Shown in pieces: positions 28,070 to 36,895 of a stretch of DNA of 64,000 nucleotides. A program made the translations under genes and the position numbers. This stretch comes from Pseudomaricurvus albidus (GTDB lineage Bacteria > Pseudomonadota > Gammaproteobacteria > Pseudomonadales > Cellvibrionaceae): contig NZ_JAHKRS010000006.1 in NCBI RefSeq assembly GCF_018863235.1, forward strand, positions 1 through 64,000, given 5' to 3'. The stretch's first letter is position 1, and the number at the start of each line of letters is the position of its first letter. The notes under the pieces were generated by a model, which did not search any database, had not been told where the DNA came from, and saw only the letters and a list, made by a program, of their open reading frames with translations.

Positions 28070-30628
28070 ATGAAAGCAGCTTTGTCTGACGGGCAGACCC
28101 GTATTGACGGTTTTATTTTAACTCGTGAATGGGATGATGCACCTGTATCGTCCCGTTTCGGTAAGCTACGTCAGTTGCAGCTGCAATTCTGGCTGGTCAC
28201 GGATGATAAGCCGGTTCGCATTATTGTCGACAGACAGACCGCTGTATTTTTTCTCCCTGCTGATCAGCTTTCAGATGCCGAAGCCATTCTTAATCGACAT
28301 CTTGGGCAGTCTGCCCGACATCCTTCCATCGCTCCTGTATGGGAAGCAAAGCCACTGAATTTAAAAAGTTTCGAGTTCCAGCCTGTTGTTGGTTTGTATT
28401 TTCGTGAACAGCGAACTTTGTATCGGGCACGTGAGGCATTGATCAAACAGGGATTAACTCCGTTTGAATCGGATATCCAACCCACTGACCGTTTCTTGAT
28501 GGAGCGTTTTATAACGGGTTCCATGTCAGTCGAAGGGGAGCTGGAAAGAGAGGGGGGCATCGCAGTGATGCGTAATCCCCTGATATCAGCAGGGGATTAT
28601 TCACCCGACTACGGTGTTATGTCTCTGGATATAGAAACATCGATGACCGGTAACCAGCTTTACTCAATTGGTGCCATCGTTGCCCGTACGGATGCCGATC
28701 CTGAAGATACTGTACAAATCGTATTCATGGTGGGTGATGCACCAGAAGAAAGTGTACGGCAGGGCGTAGAGATACCTGATTATCTGCGTTTTTGTCAGGA
28801 TGAAAAAGCACTCTTGAGAGAGTTCCTTTCCTGGTTTGAAGAGCAGGATCCGGACATTCTGGTGGGTTGGAATGTCATTAATTTCGACTTGCGTTTTTTA
28901 CAGCAAAAAGCCGACGAGCTGGGTATCCGTCTCACTCTGGGACGATCTAAACAGCGTATTGACTGGCGACAATCCCGCAACGACGAAGAGCATTTCACAC
29001 TGGTGGTTCCCGGCCGTTTGGTGATGGATGGTATTGATACGCTCAAGTCGGCCACCTACAGTTTTGAAAGCTTTTCGCTGGAGTCTGTTGCCAGGGAGTT
29101 CTTACAGCGTGGCAAGTTAACCGAGGATGTGGATCATCGCGGTGAGGCCATCACTGAACAGTTTCATAACGATAAAGTGGCTCTGGCAGCCTATAACCTG
29201 GAGGATTGCCAGCTGGTATGGGAGATTTTCCTTAAAGCGAAGTTGATCGATTTTGGCGTTGAGCGTGCTCGCTTGACCGGGCTCGCGATGGATCGTTTTG
29301 GTGGCTCTGTGGCCTCTTTCGATAATCGCTATTTGCCTCGTCTTCACCGGCGTGGTTTTGTTGCGCCGATGTTGGTTGAAAGCCCGGTGGGTGTCGGCAG
29401 TCCGGGTGGTTATGTCATGGATTCCATTCCGGGTATGTACGAGCATGTACTGGTACTTGATTTCAAATCTCTGTATCCAAGTATCATCCGGACTTTTATG
29501 ATCGACCCTCTGGCCAGAGTTGCCGGAAGAGAGTTTGAGGCTTCGCAACGCGGTATTGATCGGGAACCCCATTGGGACCGGGAAGAAACTGACAATGTGG
29601 ATTGCTCGGTTTTGGTCCCTGGTTTTAATGGCGCTGTTTTTCTCAAATCTCAGGCGTTATTACCTAACATCATCGGTGAGTTGTGGGAGGCCCGGGACAG
29701 GGCCAAACAGCAGAAAAACACTGCCATGTCCCAGGCTATTAAAATTATCATGAATTCCTTTTATGGCGTACTGGGAACCCCGGGATGTCGATTTTTCGAT
29801 TACAGATTGCCCAGCTCGATAACCCTTCGAGGCCATCAGGTATTGAATCAGTCTCGCCAGCTGATTGAAGAGGCTGGACATCAGGTTATCTATGGCGATA
29901 CCGATTCGGTTTTCGTGTGTCTGGGGGGAGTTGAAGGATTAGCCTTGGATGAAATTGGCCGAAAGGGTAAGGCGCTCGCAGATTTTTTGAATCAATGGTG
30001 GCGAAAAACCTTACAGGATAAATACCAGGTGGAAAGTCATCTGGAAATCGAGTTTGAGACCCACTACAGCCGGTTTGTCATGCCGACCATACGGGGTGCT
30101 GATACCGGTAGTAAAAAACGCTACGCCGGACTGGTGGAAAAGCCGGGTGAAGCCGGGCATCTTGTTTTCAAAGGATTGGAGGCCGTCAGGACAGACTGGA
30201 CTCAACTGGCACGGGAATTTCAGAGAGAGTTATATCGCAGGGTGTTTGAACAGGAGCCCTACGAGTCCTACATTCTGGAACTGGTTGAAGCGGTCAGAAA
30301 TGGGGAGCTCGACGACAAGCTGGTCTATCGTAAGCGCATTCGACGCAATCTGGATGAATATGTCCGCAACGTCCCCCCTCATGTACAAGCTGCCCGTAGA
30401 GCGGATCAGTGGCTGGTGGAGCAAGGCCATCCTCCTCGTTACCGGAGAGGGGGATGGATCCAGTACGTACTGACGTTGAATGGACCGGAGCCCATTGAGC
30501 ATGTGACGACAACCTTGGATTACGAGCTTTATCTGGAACGTCAGGTGGCACCTGTGGCCGATGGCATTCTCCATTTTTTGAACACTTCCTTTGAAGAGAT
30601 TGTGGACCAGCAGCTTGGGTTGTTTTAG
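28070..30628 (+). CDS. polB: DNA polymerase II
   Basis: This is a family B DNA polymerase with 3'-5' exonuclease, in E. coli an SOS-induced enzyme for replication restart and lesion bypass. Exonuclease motifs are LDIET (about 186-190), GWNVINFDLRF (about 266-276) and YNLEDC (about 375-380). Polymerase motifs are A, DFKSLYPSIIRTF (about 464-476), B, KIIMNSFYGVLG (about 557-568), and C, YGDTDSV (about 608-614). The end, PVADGILHFLNTSFEEIVDQQLGLF, carries the C-terminal LGLF clamp-binding type tail. At 852 residues it is about 70 longer than the E. coli enzyme. No good LexA site is seen upstream. Confidence 0.97.
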   Translation: MKAALSDGQTRIDGFILTREWDDAPVSSRFGKLRQLQLQFWLVTDDKPVRIIVDRQTAVFFLPADQLSDAEAILNRHLGQSARHPSIAPVWEAKPLNLKSFEFQPVVGLYFREQRTLYRAREALIKQGLTPFESDIQPTDRFLMERFITGSMSVEGELEREGGIAVMRNPLISAGDYSPDYGVMSLDIETSMTGNQLYSIGAIVARTDADPEDTVQIVFMVGDAPEESVRQGVEIPDYLRFCQDEKALLREFLSWFEEQDPDILVGWNVINFDLRFLQQKADELGIRLTLGRSKQRIDWRQSRNDEEHFTLVVPGRLVMDGIDTLKSATYSFESFSLESVAREFLQRGKLTEDVDHRGEAITEQFHNDKVALAAYNLEDCQLVWEIFLKAKLIDFGVERARLTGLAMDRFGGSVASFDNRYLPRLHRRGFVAPMLVESPVGVGSPGGYVMDSIPGMYEHVLVLDFKSLYPSIIRTFMIDPLARVAGREFEASQRGIDREPHWDREETDNVDCSVLVPGFNGAVFLKSQALLPNIIGELWEARDRAKQQKNTAMSQAIKIIMNSFYGVLGTPGCRFFDYRLPSSITLRGHQVLNQSRQLIEEAGHQVIYGDTDSVFVCLGGVEGLALDEIGRKGKALADFLNQWWRKTLQDKYQVESHLEIEFETHYSRFVMPTIRGADTGSKKRYAGLVEKPGEAGHLVFKGLEAVRTDWTQLAREFQRELYRRVFEQEPYESYILELVEAVRNGELDDKLVYRKRIRRNLDEYVRNVPPHVQAARRADQWLVEQGHPPRYRRGGWIQYVLTLNGPEPIEHVTTTLDYELYLERQVAPVADGILHFLNTSFEEIVDQQLGLF

Positions 30629-30747
30629 CCGGTGTTTTACGGAGGCTAATTAATTGCAAGGGTTTTAGTGTCGGAGCATGTCAGGCTGTGTATTATCTGA
30701 GTCAAACAATGCATGGGCAGCGGTAAAAAATACATCTGAGGAATATC

Positions 30748-31260
30748 ATGAACCCAATCGTTTTGTCGCAACATACGTTTAAGAGAAGATTCTCATCCTT
30801 GTATTTGGGGTTAATGAGTCTGTTTTGTCTGCTTATAGTTTCTGGGTGTGCCACCATGTCCCCCAGCTTTGAAGAGCCCCAGATTGAGGTCTTGTCCATC
30901 AAAAGGGCGCCTTCAGAGGGCATGGAACAGCGATTTCTGGTGGGCTTAAAAGTGACCAACCCCAATAGCCGTGCGCTGACTATTCAAGGGATGAGCTATA
31001 GTTTAAGCATTGAAGATTACACTGTTGCCAGCGGTGTCAGTGCTGATGTTCCTAGGGTTGAGCCCTACGGAGAGGCTCGTTTTGAGTTGCCTGTATCCAC
31101 CAGTTTGCTCAACAGTATCAGGTTGTTAAAGCACCTTCTGGAGCTGAATAAGTCCTCTCTGGCTTACCGTCTGGAGGCCAAGCTGGATCTTGGCATACCG
31201 CTGATGCCTAAAACCAGCGTGGTCGAGGAGGGGAGTGTGCAGCTGGGTCAGTTGCAGTAA
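30748..31260 (+). CDS. LEA type 2 (WHy-domain) lipoprotein
   Basis: The protein has a lipobox VSGC (acylated Cys34) after a hydrophobic segment. Its single domain reads IEVLSIKRAP, FLVGLKVTNPNSRALTIQGMSYSLSIEDYTVASGV, EPYGEARFELPVSTSL and a terminal YRLEAKLDLG. This is the pattern of bacterial LEA-14 or water-stress/hypersensitive-response (WHy) lipoproteins, which are common in Pseudomonas and of uncertain function. The start has a TGAGGA sequence about nine bases upstream. The +2 residue is Ala, giving no inner-membrane retention signal. Confidence 0.8.
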   Translation: MNPIVLSQHTFKRRFSSLYLGLMSLFCLLIVSGCATMSPSFEEPQIEVLSIKRAPSEGMEQRFLVGLKVTNPNSRALTIQGMSYSLSIEDYTVASGVSADVPRVEPYGEARFELPVSTSLLNSIRLLKHLLELNKSSLAYRLEAKLDLGIPLMPKTSVVEEGSVQLGQLQ

Positions 31261-31403
31261 TCTGTGTCGAAGGTGTACGACCGAAACCGTTTTGTGAGGC
31301 CGTCTCGCTAAAAGCGAATATGGAAGGTAGGGTATATAAATCAAACTTCTATACAATAGAGGTACATTCGGCGTTTTGTCCGATGCCAGAAAGGGGAAGA
31401 CTC

Positions 31404-31694
31404 ATGGCAATGAATCAAACAGAAACCACAGAACAATTAGTAGCTTCCATCAAGGAAGTGAAAGCTTTGATGCACACCGCTCTTGATGATAAACAGCGTG
31501 ACTTGTTGGGCGGGATCCTTGAGTCCATGGGCGGCGGCCACAAGCCACCACCACCGGAGGTCATAGAGCCAGAAGCCATTGAGAGCCTTGGTGAGCAGCT
31601 GGATGAGCATGCCGTAGAATTTGAAACGGAGCATCCCAGACTGGCTCGCGCCATACGAGAAGTAATGGATTTACTGGCCAAGATGGGCGTTTAA
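31404..31694 (+). CDS. DUF4404-family small protein
   Basis: From the ATG at 31404, preceded by GGGGAAG, the protein has 96 residues. It is acidic and helical, with a central proline run (about 50-53) between two helical parts. The end reads EFETEHPRLARAIREVMDLLAKMGV, the pattern I associate with the DUF4404 family in Pseudomonas relatives. No signal or membrane segment is present and the function is unknown. The frame is open 28 codons farther upstream, but those residues are not conserved. It converges with the cbiX-like gene. Confidence 0.75.
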   Translation: MAMNQTETTEQLVASIKEVKALMHTALDDKQRDLLGGILESMGGGHKPPPPEVIEPEAIESLGEQLDEHAVEFETEHPRLARAIREVMDLLAKMGV

Positions 31695-31720
31695 TGATTG
31701 GCCGGCAAGGCCCTGGTCTC

Positions 31721-32116
31721 TCAATCGGTTTGTTCCGCAATATGATCGAGAACCAGGGCGGCCATTCCTTCACTTTGTCCAAAGTACTTCAACAATTGCA
31801 CGTTCTTGTCGGTTAACACATCCATGACCTCGGCTACTTGTGCGGGAATGTCTTTCTCGACATGGCGACCCTGATTGAAGAATAACGGATAGACATCAAT
31901 ATCGGTTATTGAGTCGGGCAGGCTTCTACAGGCTTCCAATAATGTTGGTGGTGCCTGTTCCAAAAGTGCTGGCAGAACCAGGCTGTATCTCCCGTTTTCG
32001 CCCGAGGCGGTTTGGCCAACCTTCTTTACAAGATTGAAAAACTCTTCATTGGCCTCGGTCCGGCGACTGCCGTGTGCCATTATAATCAGTGCTCGTTCAC
32101 GAGATGAATTCATCAT
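31721..32116 (-). CDS. CbiX/SirB-like chelatase-domain protein
   Basis: This is a single CbiX/SirB half-domain of 131 residues, related to enzymes that insert Co2+ or Fe2+ into sirohydrochlorin. The metal-binding histidines are visible in IIMAHGSR (His15) and in VYPLFFNQGRHVEKDIPAQV (His85). A two-lobed chelatase would need either dimerisation or a partner. No other sirohaem or cobalamin gene is near, so the substrate is open. It is the last gene of the minus-strand group glpE-tapT-unknown-cbiX, starting about 50 bases after its upstream neighbour. Confidence 0.8.
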   Translation of the reverse strand: MMNSSRERALIIMAHGSRRTEANEEFFNLVKKVGQTASGENGRYSLVLPALLEQAPPTLLEACRSLPDSITDIDVYPLFFNQGRHVEKDIPAQVAEVMDVLTDKNVQLLKYFGQSEGMAALVLDHIAEQTD

Positions 32117-32166
32117 ATTGATCGTTTCAGTAGAGGTAGGGTGGTGGTCACGATGTTTATGAGCAT

Positions 32167-32526
32167 CTATAAAACATCGTCTGGATGAAAGTCGTAATTC
32201 CCCTGATTGGCGGTACGGTTTTTCCTGACCGTTTGTATGGCTTTTTGGGCCTGAATCTGCCAGATACTGTGATGCTTGACCGTTTCAAACCCTTTGGCAT
32301 AGAGCTGTTTGGCAATGGCGGATCTCGCAGCCAGTCCTTGCTCTTTGGTTTGATAGGGGCCCTGTAGTTTGCTCAGTTCGGCTGGTTGAGACGCTATCCC
32401 TGACATGGCCACAAGAGTATAAGTCTCGTCCTCATTTGGCTTAAGGTACATCTCTATTCGCCAGCGGCGTTTATTTTCCAGCACCAGTGTGGAAAAGTCA
32501 GGGTTTGTGTCGTATTCAAGTTTCAT
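32167..32526 (-). CDS. Conserved-looking cytoplasmic protein of unknown function
   Basis: I do not recognise this 119-residue protein. It has no signal peptide or membrane segment. The first half looks like beta strands (LEYDTNPDFSTLVLENKRRWRIEMYLKP, then TYTLVAMSGI). The middle looks helical, around GLAARSAIAKQLYAKGFETVKHHSIWQIQ, and the tail is polar. It lies 37 bases after tapT and about 50 before the cbiX-like gene on the same strand, so it is probably in the same operon. Reading-frame quality and ordinary codon use support a real gene. Confidence 0.65.
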   Translation of the reverse strand: MKLEYDTNPDFSTLVLENKRRWRIEMYLKPNEDETYTLVAMSGIASQPAELSKLQGPYQTKEQGLAARSAIAKQLYAKGFETVKHHSIWQIQAQKAIQTVRKNRTANQGNYDFHPDDVL

Positions 32527-32563
32527 TTTGCCAGTATAGCGTTCTGAGTAACCAGTTTCAGCC

Positions 32564-33343
32564 TTACACAGAGGGTGGTGCCAAAGCCTCGTGGGCTGCC
32601 TGATAAACCGGTCTGCGATTCATGCGTGCAGCCACGTAGTGCTCGTTGAAGACTGTGAAGTAATTCAGCAATTTACGCGTATTGTCACTGTCCTGGGCAG
32701 CATGAAGACACAGAGCTCCGGCCTCAGCCGTTGCCAGTCGTCCGGCTTCACAGGCTTGGCGTACCTTATAGTGACCCAACTCTCCATCTAGTGAATCTAT
32801 TGCAGTATTTAGATCCAGTAGGGGGAGTTGTTTTAGCCACTGGGACTGTGAATACATTTTACGAGCCTGTTTCCAGGTGCCGTCCAGGAGAATAACCGTT
32901 GCTATCTGTTTACGCTGGTTAGCATGGTATGGATGACTTTCAATGATTCTTTCTTCCCCCTCTCTCGGAGGAAATACCAACTGACAGTGACGCTTCGGGT
33001 CATTGATGAGCTTTATCAACGCTGCCGGCGGCTGAGTTCGGTCCCACAGGAAGGCATGGGTTTGATCTGGGAACAGATCAGCGATCAGACGCCCGGTGTT
33101 GGTTGGCTTAAACACTTCATCCCGATGCATGAGCAGGACAAATTCAATAGCAGTTTGACCTGGTTGGCGCCAGGGACATATGCAAGTCATTAAACCGAGC
33201 AGGCATTGTGAACAGCGTTTAAGGGATATACCGCGAGCGTTAAAGGCCCGGGTCGATTGGCTTTCACAATACTGTCGCAGCTTGTCGACAGCATGGGGAG
33301 TGAAATGCGGAGTGACTGTGGCCGGGCTTTCAGGTGACTTCAT
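32564..33343 (-). CDS. tapT: tRNA-uridine aminocarboxypropyltransferase, DTW-domain (TapT-like)
   Basis: DTW-domain proteins use S-adenosylmethionine to place a 3-amino-3-carboxypropyl group on uridine (acp3U47 in E. coli tRNA by TapT). The N-terminal cysteine cluster C-x2-C-x6-C-x-C (Cys44, 47, 54, 56) is typical. So are EFVLLMHRDEVFKPTNTG, the name-giving D-G-T-W block in VILLDGTWKQARKM (about 150-163) and RQACEAGRLATAEAGA. The 259 residues are slightly long because of both ends. It starts 19 bases after glpE. Assignment to TapT rather than to another DTW paralogue is an inference. Confidence 0.85.
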   Translation of the reverse strand: MKSPESPATVTPHFTPHAVDKLRQYCESQSTRAFNARGISLKRCSQCLLGLMTCICPWRQPGQTAIEFVLLMHRDEVFKPTNTGRLIADLFPDQTHAFLWDRTQPPAALIKLINDPKRHCQLVFPPREGEERIIESHPYHANQRKQIATVILLDGTWKQARKMYSQSQWLKQLPLLDLNTAIDSLDGELGHYKVRQACEAGRLATAEAGALCLHAAQDSDNTRKLLNYFTVFNEHYVAARMNRRPVYQAAHEALAPPSV

Positions 33344-33362
33344 CGGAAACTACAAGCAGGTT

Positions 33363-33680
33363 TCAGGATTCAATGGCGTCTGGGTATAGCTGTCTCCACA
33401 TCTCAAAACCGCCATCGATGCTGTGGGCATTGGTAAACCCCTGCTCTTGAAGGAATAGGGTGGCTTGTTGACTGCTGTTGCCGTGATAACAAAATACCAG
33501 GGTTTCAGCTTGTTTGTCGGCGGTTTCGAGGAATGTAGGGAGCGAATTGTTATCGAGGGCGATAGCCCCAACAGGATGTCCCGCCTGGTATGACTGTGGG
33601 TCACGTATGTCCACAATCTGGCATGAGACAGACTGTGTTAATTCATATGCTTTTTCGCAGCTGATTCGGCTGATCTTCAT
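33363..33680 (-). CDS. glpE: Thiosulfate sulfurtransferase GlpE
   Basis: This is a single-domain rhodanese that moves sulfane sulfur from thiosulfate to cyanide or thioredoxin-type acceptors. It matches E. coli GlpE closely in its key parts: IVDIRDPQSYQAGHPVGAI, the active loop CYHGNSS with catalytic Cys64, and SIDGGFEMW near the end. The ATG at 33680 with AGAGG upstream gives 105 residues, the family's length. A GTG seven codons earlier is unlikely. It is the first gene of the minus-strand operon that includes tapT, with an extended -10 promoter just upstream. Confidence 0.93.
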   Translation of the reverse strand: MKISRISCEKAYELTQSVSCQIVDIRDPQSYQAGHPVGAIALDNNSLPTFLETADKQAETLVFCYHGNSSQQATLFLQEQGFTNAHSIDGGFEMWRQLYPDAIES

Positions 33681-34013
33681 TGGGGAACCTCTGAGTTGCA
33701 CAGCATGATTTAAAGCGATGGCACATTATACCACGAGTCTTATCAGCAGAAGTCCCTATCATTTCGCAAGTAAGCAGAACTGTAGCCGGAAGTGGTTCAA
33801 TGAGCAGAAGTTAACCCGCTCAGAGAAAATTGTAATTATATGTTAAGAGGTGTCTCAGATGTGGCATTGAAGGCCATATTTAACCTATTTTTAATGCACA
33901 AAGTGAGTAGAATGGATGGGTTAAATAGATTGCGGGTTATATATGTTTGGTTATGCCCGTTACAAATCGATAAGAATAACGTTAAAACACTTAAAGCTTT
34001 CCGGAGGCCATAC
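33681..34013. other. Divergent gene-free stretch between glpE and the alcohol dehydrogenase
   Basis: It carries the glpE promoter at its left end. The rest is AT-rich and contains an open frame (from 33840) continuous with the dehydrogenase, but this leader peptide is unlike the family and lacks a ribosome binding site, so it is treated as untranslated. No other element is recognised. Confidence 0.5.
33725..33733 (-). promoter_or_regulatory. Extended -10 promoter for the glpE operon
   Basis: On the minus strand the sequence reads TGGTATAAT, an extended -10 (TGn plus a perfect TATAAT). It predicts a transcript starting near 33717, about 37 bases before the glpE ATG. The -35 region is weak, which is common for extended -10 promoters. 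Confidence 0.6.
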
Positions 34014-35231
34014 ATGCCGTTTTCTCTGCAAGTTCTGTTTTATAAGTCCCTCATGCTCATGACTAAATGTGTGATGAAGTTTGTTCCCGATGCAAAGCCG
34101 ACCGTATTGAGCGGAGAGGGGGCTTCTCTCAAACTCGCGGGAACCATCAGTCAGCTCGGTCTGAAAAAAATATTGATTGTGACTGATGCCATGTTGGTAA
34201 AACTGGGTGTTATTTCTCCAGTTGAAGAAGCCCTGAAGGCCCAGGGTGTTGATGTGATCATCTATGATGGCGTTGAACCAGATCCATCATTTACCGTAGT
34301 TGAGGCGGGTCTGGAGATGCTTAAACAGCATGAATGTGACAGCGTTCTGGCTATTGGTGGTGGTTCTTCAATTGATGCGGCCAAGGTCGTCGCTCTGGCT
34401 GCCAGTAACAATAAATCACCGCGTCAACTGGAAGGTCGGTTTGTTGCCAAACTTCCTGCGCTGCCGTTGTTTGCCATTCCCACCACTGCCGGCACCGGTT
34501 CTGAAGTCACGGTAGCCGCTGTCATTTCTGATCCTCAGGCAGGGAATAAAAAGCTGGTTCTCGATCCTAAACTGGTTCCAATGGCGGCGGCGTTAGATCC
34601 GAAAATCATGGTGGGTTTGCCACCAGCAATAACAGCTGCAACAGGTATGGATGCCCTGACTCACGCAGTGGAAGCCTATCTTTCAGAATTCGCCACAAAA
34701 GAGACAGATGCTTATGCGCTGTCTGCAACCAAAATGATCCTGGATAATCTGGAAGCAGCCTATAACGACGGCGGCAATCTGGCCGCAAGGGAAGCGATGG
34801 TGATGGCTTCTTACTACGCGGGTCTGGCTTTCACAAAAGCCTTTGTTGGCTATGTTCATGCAATCGCTCACCAGTTCGGCGCCAAGTATCACACACCTCA
34901 TGGTTTTGCGAACGCATTGGTGTTGCCTCACATTCTGGAATTCTCAAAAGATCGCGTATCGGGACGTTTGGCATCCCTTGCCGTGGCTTGCGGGCTGGGT
35001 GAGGCGTCAGAAAACGAATGGGCACTGGCTCAAAAGTTTATCGATAAGGTATGGGCAATGAACGAGGCCATGGGAATTCCTAAAACCCTGGATGCGCTTC
35101 AGGTGCATGATATCCAGGCTATTTCTGAGGCTGCTATGCATGAGGGTAACTACACCTATCCTGTGCCAAAGTACATGCGACTCGAAGAGTGTCAAGACAT
35201 ACTCCGTAAGTTGCTTCCTGTTACAGACTAG
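34014..35231 (+). CDS. Iron-containing alcohol dehydrogenase
   Basis: This is a group III, metal-dependent NAD(P) alcohol dehydrogenase. From the ATG at 34014, with GGAGG six bases upstream, it has 405 residues. The nucleotide-binding GGGSSIDAAK is at about 115-124. Expected metal ligands are Asp213 and His217 (GMDALTHAVEAY), His282 and His296 (VGYVHAIAHQFGAKYHTPHGFAN), with the spacing of the FucO family. The first 25 residues (LQVLFYKSLMLMTKCVMKFVP) are hydrophobic and amphipathic, unusual for the core enzyme but found in some marine and Pseudomonas members. Substrate is unknown. An XdhC/MocA pair follows 54 bases later. Confidence 0.9.
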   Translation: MPFSLQVLFYKSLMLMTKCVMKFVPDAKPTVLSGEGASLKLAGTISQLGLKKILIVTDAMLVKLGVISPVEEALKAQGVDVIIYDGVEPDPSFTVVEAGLEMLKQHECDSVLAIGGGSSIDAAKVVALAASNNKSPRQLEGRFVAKLPALPLFAIPTTAGTGSEVTVAAVISDPQAGNKKLVLDPKLVPMAAALDPKIMVGLPPAITAATGMDALTHAVEAYLSEFATKETDAYALSATKMILDNLEAAYNDGGNLAAREAMVMASYYAGLAFTKAFVGYVHAIAHQFGAKYHTPHGFANALVLPHILEFSKDRVSGRLASLAVACGLGEASENEWALAQKFIDKVWAMNEAMGIPKTLDALQVHDIQAISEAAMHEGNYTYPVPKYMRLEECQDILRKLLPVTD

Positions 35232-35285
35232 CGTTAATGGTTGTTCAAAAAATTGACTGAAGAAGTTTAGATGTAAGGCGGTGAA

Positions 35286-36284
35286 GTGAAGAATACGCAA
35301 CTGGAAGTACTGCAATCCGCTCTGGAGGGATTGAAACGGGGGCTTGACGTCACTTTGGTCACAGTGATTAAAACCTACGGTACTTCGCCACGTCCTGTCG
35401 GTTCATTATTGGTTGTTTGCAGTGATGGATCATTTTGTGGCTCTGTTTCAGGCGGTTGTATCGAGGATGATCTGCTCGAAAGACTGACGTCTTCACCACC
35501 CGTTCAGTTCGAAATCAGCACCTATGGAGAGACTGAAAAAGAACGGCACCATTTCGGTTTGCCCTGTGGTGGAACTCTTGAGGTGTTGCTTGAGCCCTTA
35601 AAAGGCCAGTCTCAGCAATTGCAGGAATTGGTGTCTGCGTTGGAGTCTCGCCAGACGGTTGCCCGAACCGTCAATATTGGTAAAGCGATAGAGGGTTCTA
35701 CTCCTCAAGTCTCGATCCGGGCATGGGAGCCACAAGACCGCCCGGAATTTCGCAATGGTATCTGGAAAAATGTTCTGGGCCCGGTTTGGCGTCTTTTAAT
35801 TATCGGCGCGGGTCAGACCTCTGCTTATCTAGCGGAAATGGCTACAGCTTTGGGATATCGAATATTCGTTTGTGATCCTCGGCCACAATATCGTCAAAAC
35901 TGGAGTGTGAAGGACACAAGCTTTGTTGACGGTTATCCTGACGATGCCGTACGCAGCCTTCAGCCCGATGAAAGAACAGCGATCGTGGCGCTGACTCATG
36001 ATCCTAAACTCGATGATCTGGCACTTTTGGAGGCCTTAAAGTCTCCGGCATTTTATGTTGGCGCCCTGGGTTCATTTAATACCAATCAAAATCGCCGTCG
36101 TCGCCTGCAGCAGCACTTTGACTTTTCCAATGCCGAAGTCTCCGCACTTCGCGGCCCGGTGGGATTGCCCATAGGCAGTAAGACACCACCAGAAATTGCC
36201 GTTGCTATTTTGGCGGAGTTGACGGGCTTGCGGCATGGAATTGATTTAAATGCCTCACTGGCAAAAACTGTGGAAACCGCATGA
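35286..36284 (+). CDS. XdhC-family molybdoenzyme maturation protein
   Basis: XdhC/CoxI proteins bind molybdenum cofactor, help its sulfuration and insert it into xanthine-dehydrogenase-type enzymes. The N-terminal part has VTVIKTYGTSPRPVGSLLVV and CGSVSGGCIEDDLL. The C-terminal Rossmann-like part has LLIIGAGQTSAYLAEMA and the family end GLPIGSKTPPEIAVAILAELTGLRHG. The start is GTG with AAGGCGG upstream. Its stop overlaps the next gene in an ATGA arrangement, so both are translated together. No molybdenum hydroxylase is in the window, so the client must be encoded elsewhere. Confidence 0.88.
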   Translation: MKNTQLEVLQSALEGLKRGLDVTLVTVIKTYGTSPRPVGSLLVVCSDGSFCGSVSGGCIEDDLLERLTSSPPVQFEISTYGETEKERHHFGLPCGGTLEVLLEPLKGQSQQLQELVSALESRQTVARTVNIGKAIEGSTPQVSIRAWEPQDRPEFRNGIWKNVLGPVWRLLIIGAGQTSAYLAEMATALGYRIFVCDPRPQYRQNWSVKDTSFVDGYPDDAVRSLQPDERTAIVALTHDPKLDDLALLEALKSPAFYVGALGSFNTNQNRRRRLQQHFDFSNAEVSALRGPVGLPIGSKTPPEIAVAILAELTGLRHGIDLNASLAKTVETA

Positions 36285-36895
36285 CCGTGGTGGCGGGGGT
36301 CATTCTGGCTGCTGGCCGGGGCCGTCGCTTTGGTGGCGACAAATTACTGGCCGAGATTAAGCCGGGTTTGTCGGTCATTGAGTGTTCTGTGGCCGCAGTA
36401 TCAGAGGCAGTATCTGAGTATGTTTGTGTTGTTCGACCCGATGATTTGCCGCTACAGAAACACTTAACGAAACGGAATATTCCCTGGATTATGGCTCTGG
36501 CCGCGGATGATGGTATGAGTCAAAGTCTGATTGCCGGTGTATCGCATTTTCCCAATGCTGATGGCTGGTTGATCTGCCTCGGGGATATGCCATATCTCAA
36601 AACTGAAACCTGCCGACGCTTGTGTGGTCACTTTCAGGAGCTTAGTGAAAATCAAGACACCGCGAGCATTGTGACCCCAGTGGTCAGTTCTTCCGATGAA
36701 TACGGAAAGCCTTTGTTGAAGCGAGGCAATCCGGTTTTGTTCAGTCATCATTTTAAGCAGGAGTTACAACAGCTGACTGGCGATGGGGGAGGTAAGTACC
36801 TTTTATCAGCCCACCGGAATCATGTGGTCAGGGTGACCGTGAATGACCCCGGTATTTTGAAGGATATTGATACCCCTGAAGACCTCAAATCCTAA
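36281..36895 (+). CDS. MocA/MobA-like molybdenum cofactor nucleotidyltransferase
   Basis: The protein has the nucleotidyltransferase signature GVILAAGRGRRFGGDKLL (about 6-23). ICLGDMPYLKTETCRRL (Asp for metal binding), GNPVLFSHHF, LTGDGGGKYLL and a final DIDTPEDL follow, all typical of the MobA-like NTP transferase family. Together with XdhC this points to MocA, which makes molybdopterin cytosine dinucleotide for xanthine-dehydrogenase-like and aldehyde oxidoreductases. That specificity is an inference from context. It is coupled to xdhC, and its stop overlaps by three bases with the stop of the gene on the opposite strand. Confidence 0.85.
   Translation: MTVVAGVILAAGRGRRFGGDKLLAEIKPGLSVIECSVAAVSEAVSEYVCVVRPDDLPLQKHLTKRNIPWIMALAADDGMSQSLIAGVSHFPNADGWLICLGDMPYLKTETCRRLCGHFQELSENQDTASIVTPVVSSSDEYGKPLLKRGNPVLFSHHFKQELQQLTGDGGGKYLLSAHRNHVVRVTVNDPGILKDIDTPEDLKS

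Noticed and set aside
34014-34080. Hydrophobic start of the iron alcohol dehydrogenase taken as a signal peptide
   Set aside because: It lacks a clear cleavage site, and related enzymes with the same start are cytoplasmic or membrane-associated, so no export is claimed.
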